From contig JAKOQD010000323.1 of the NCBI GenBank assembly GCA_029778515.1, forward strand, positions 1 through 6,044: DNA of 6,044 nucleotides, in the 5' to 3' direction. A program made the position numbers and the translations under genes. Origin of the DNA: Actinomycetes bacterium (GTDB lineage Bacteria; Actinomycetota; Actinomycetes; Propionibacteriales; Propionibacteriaceae). Positions 5,439-6,044 of this stretch are shown here, piece after piece (position 1 is the first letter of the stretch; each line of letters opens with the position of its first letter). Under the pieces are notes generated by a model that was not told where the DNA came from, did no database searches, and saw nothing but the letters and a program-made list of their open reading frames with translations.

Positions 5439-6044
5439 GTGCCAACCGTTCGCGAATCGATCCAGGCCGGCAGCGTGCTGGCCGCCAGCAGCGCACTGTT
5501 GCTCGGAGCTGTCTCAGCCAGTCACGCCGTGGACCTGCCCGCCGGCTTCGACGCGGTGCTCGCCACGGAAGAAGCGGTGGAGCCGGTAGCGGCCGCGCCG
5601 GTGATGCCAGGCGTGGTTGACGACCTCGGCACGGCAGCCGTCAAGGCCAAGCAGATCGAGGTGCAGCAGGCCAAGCGGGCCGCCGCCCGGGCCCAGCGCA
5701 GCAGCGGTCCGATGTTCACGCCGACCACGAACTACAAGTTCAGCGCCCGCTTCGGCCAGCCCGGTGGTTGGGCCAGCGGGTATCACACGGGACTGGATTT
5801 CGCCGCGCCGACCGGCACGCCGGTGTTCTCGGCGCTGGCCGGCACCGTCGTTGAGTCCGGCTGGGGCGGTGCGTACGGCAACCACTTGGTCATCAAGCAC
5901 GACAACGGCGTGAAGACGCTGTACGCGCACCTGTCGAGTGCATCGGTGAGCAAGGGCGACAAGGTCCTGCGTGGTCAGCGAATCGGCGCGGTCGGCACGA
6001 CGGGTAACTCCACGGGCCCGCACCTGCACTTCGAGGTCATCAAG
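5439..6044 (+). CDS. secreted M23 family metallopeptidase, 3' end cut by the window
   Basis: The frame opens at GTG 5439 and stays open for 202 codons to the window edge, so the C terminus is missing. Residues 1-30 look like a signal peptide (R5, a hydrophobic stretch at about 11-27, SHA|V). Residues about 31-90 are an Ala/Val/Glu-rich linker ending in a charged, probably helical stretch, KAKQIEVQQAKRAAARAQR. The M23 domain begins near 95 (TPTTNYKFSARFGQ) and has H116 and D120 (HTGLDFA), H164 (YAH) and H195/H197 (HLHFE), so all metal and catalytic residues are present. By hand alignment about 60 of some 105 domain positions match the upstream gene, so the two are close paralogues, probably from a local duplication. 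The longer linker should place its catalytic domain further from the membrane or a partner. Only a few domain residues should be missing, though extra domains could follow. Confidence 0.9.
   Translation, partial: MPTVRESIQAGSVLAASSALLLGAVSASHAVDLPAGFDAVLATEEAVEPVAAAPVMPGVVDDLGTAAVKAKQIEVQQAKRAAARAQRSSGPMFTPTTNYKFSARFGQPGGWASGYHTGLDFAAPTGTPVFSALAGTVVESGWGGAYGNHLVIKHDNGVKTLYAHLSSASVSKGDKVLRGQRIGAVGTTGNSTGPHLHFEVIK

Overview
The window is chromosomal DNA from a high-GC Gram-positive bacterium, most likely an actinomycete. This rests on strong G/C bias at third codon positions, frequent GTG starts, a probable leaderless transcript, and actinobacterial-looking proteins (GuaA tail, PcrA with a C-terminal RNA-polymerase-binding domain, secreted LAS-type metallopeptidases). 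I cannot fix the genus. All recognisable genes are on the + strand.

Layout: (1) 1-354 is the 3' end of guaA (GMP synthase), followed by a weak hairpin terminator. (2) A short intergenic region holds a 9-bp direct repeat, GTGACC-type with 11-bp period, just upstream of (3) a 574-codon secreted protein at 565-2289. That protein joins a metallopeptidase-like domain (SEHKEGRAVD ... HVHFS) to three degenerate beta-rich repeats. (4) 2290-2586 has no gene. Almost all of it (2291-2525) is one large imperfect palindrome with several nested stems, and the pcrA promoter follows at 2552-2579. (5) 2587-4788 is pcrA, an SF1A helicase with all canonical motifs and a C-terminal Tudor-like domain. (6) After a likely terminator, two tandem M23 (lysostaphin/LytM type) peptidase genes run at 4940-5437 and from 5439 off the window end. 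One base separates them, so they are almost certainly one operon.

Functionally there are two themes. guaA and pcrA are housekeeping genes for purine synthesis and DNA repair/transcription conflict. The other three genes encode exported proteins with LAS-type metal-binding motifs, which points to peptidoglycan remodelling outside the membrane. From memory, pcrA followed by an M23 gene is a common actinobacterial arrangement, so the gene order looks ancestral and not a mobile island.

I do not see an undescribed defence, CRISPR or toxin system. The least explained object is the ~235-bp palindromic element between the secreted protein and pcrA. The possible shared regulation of the cell-wall genes is the next most useful lead.
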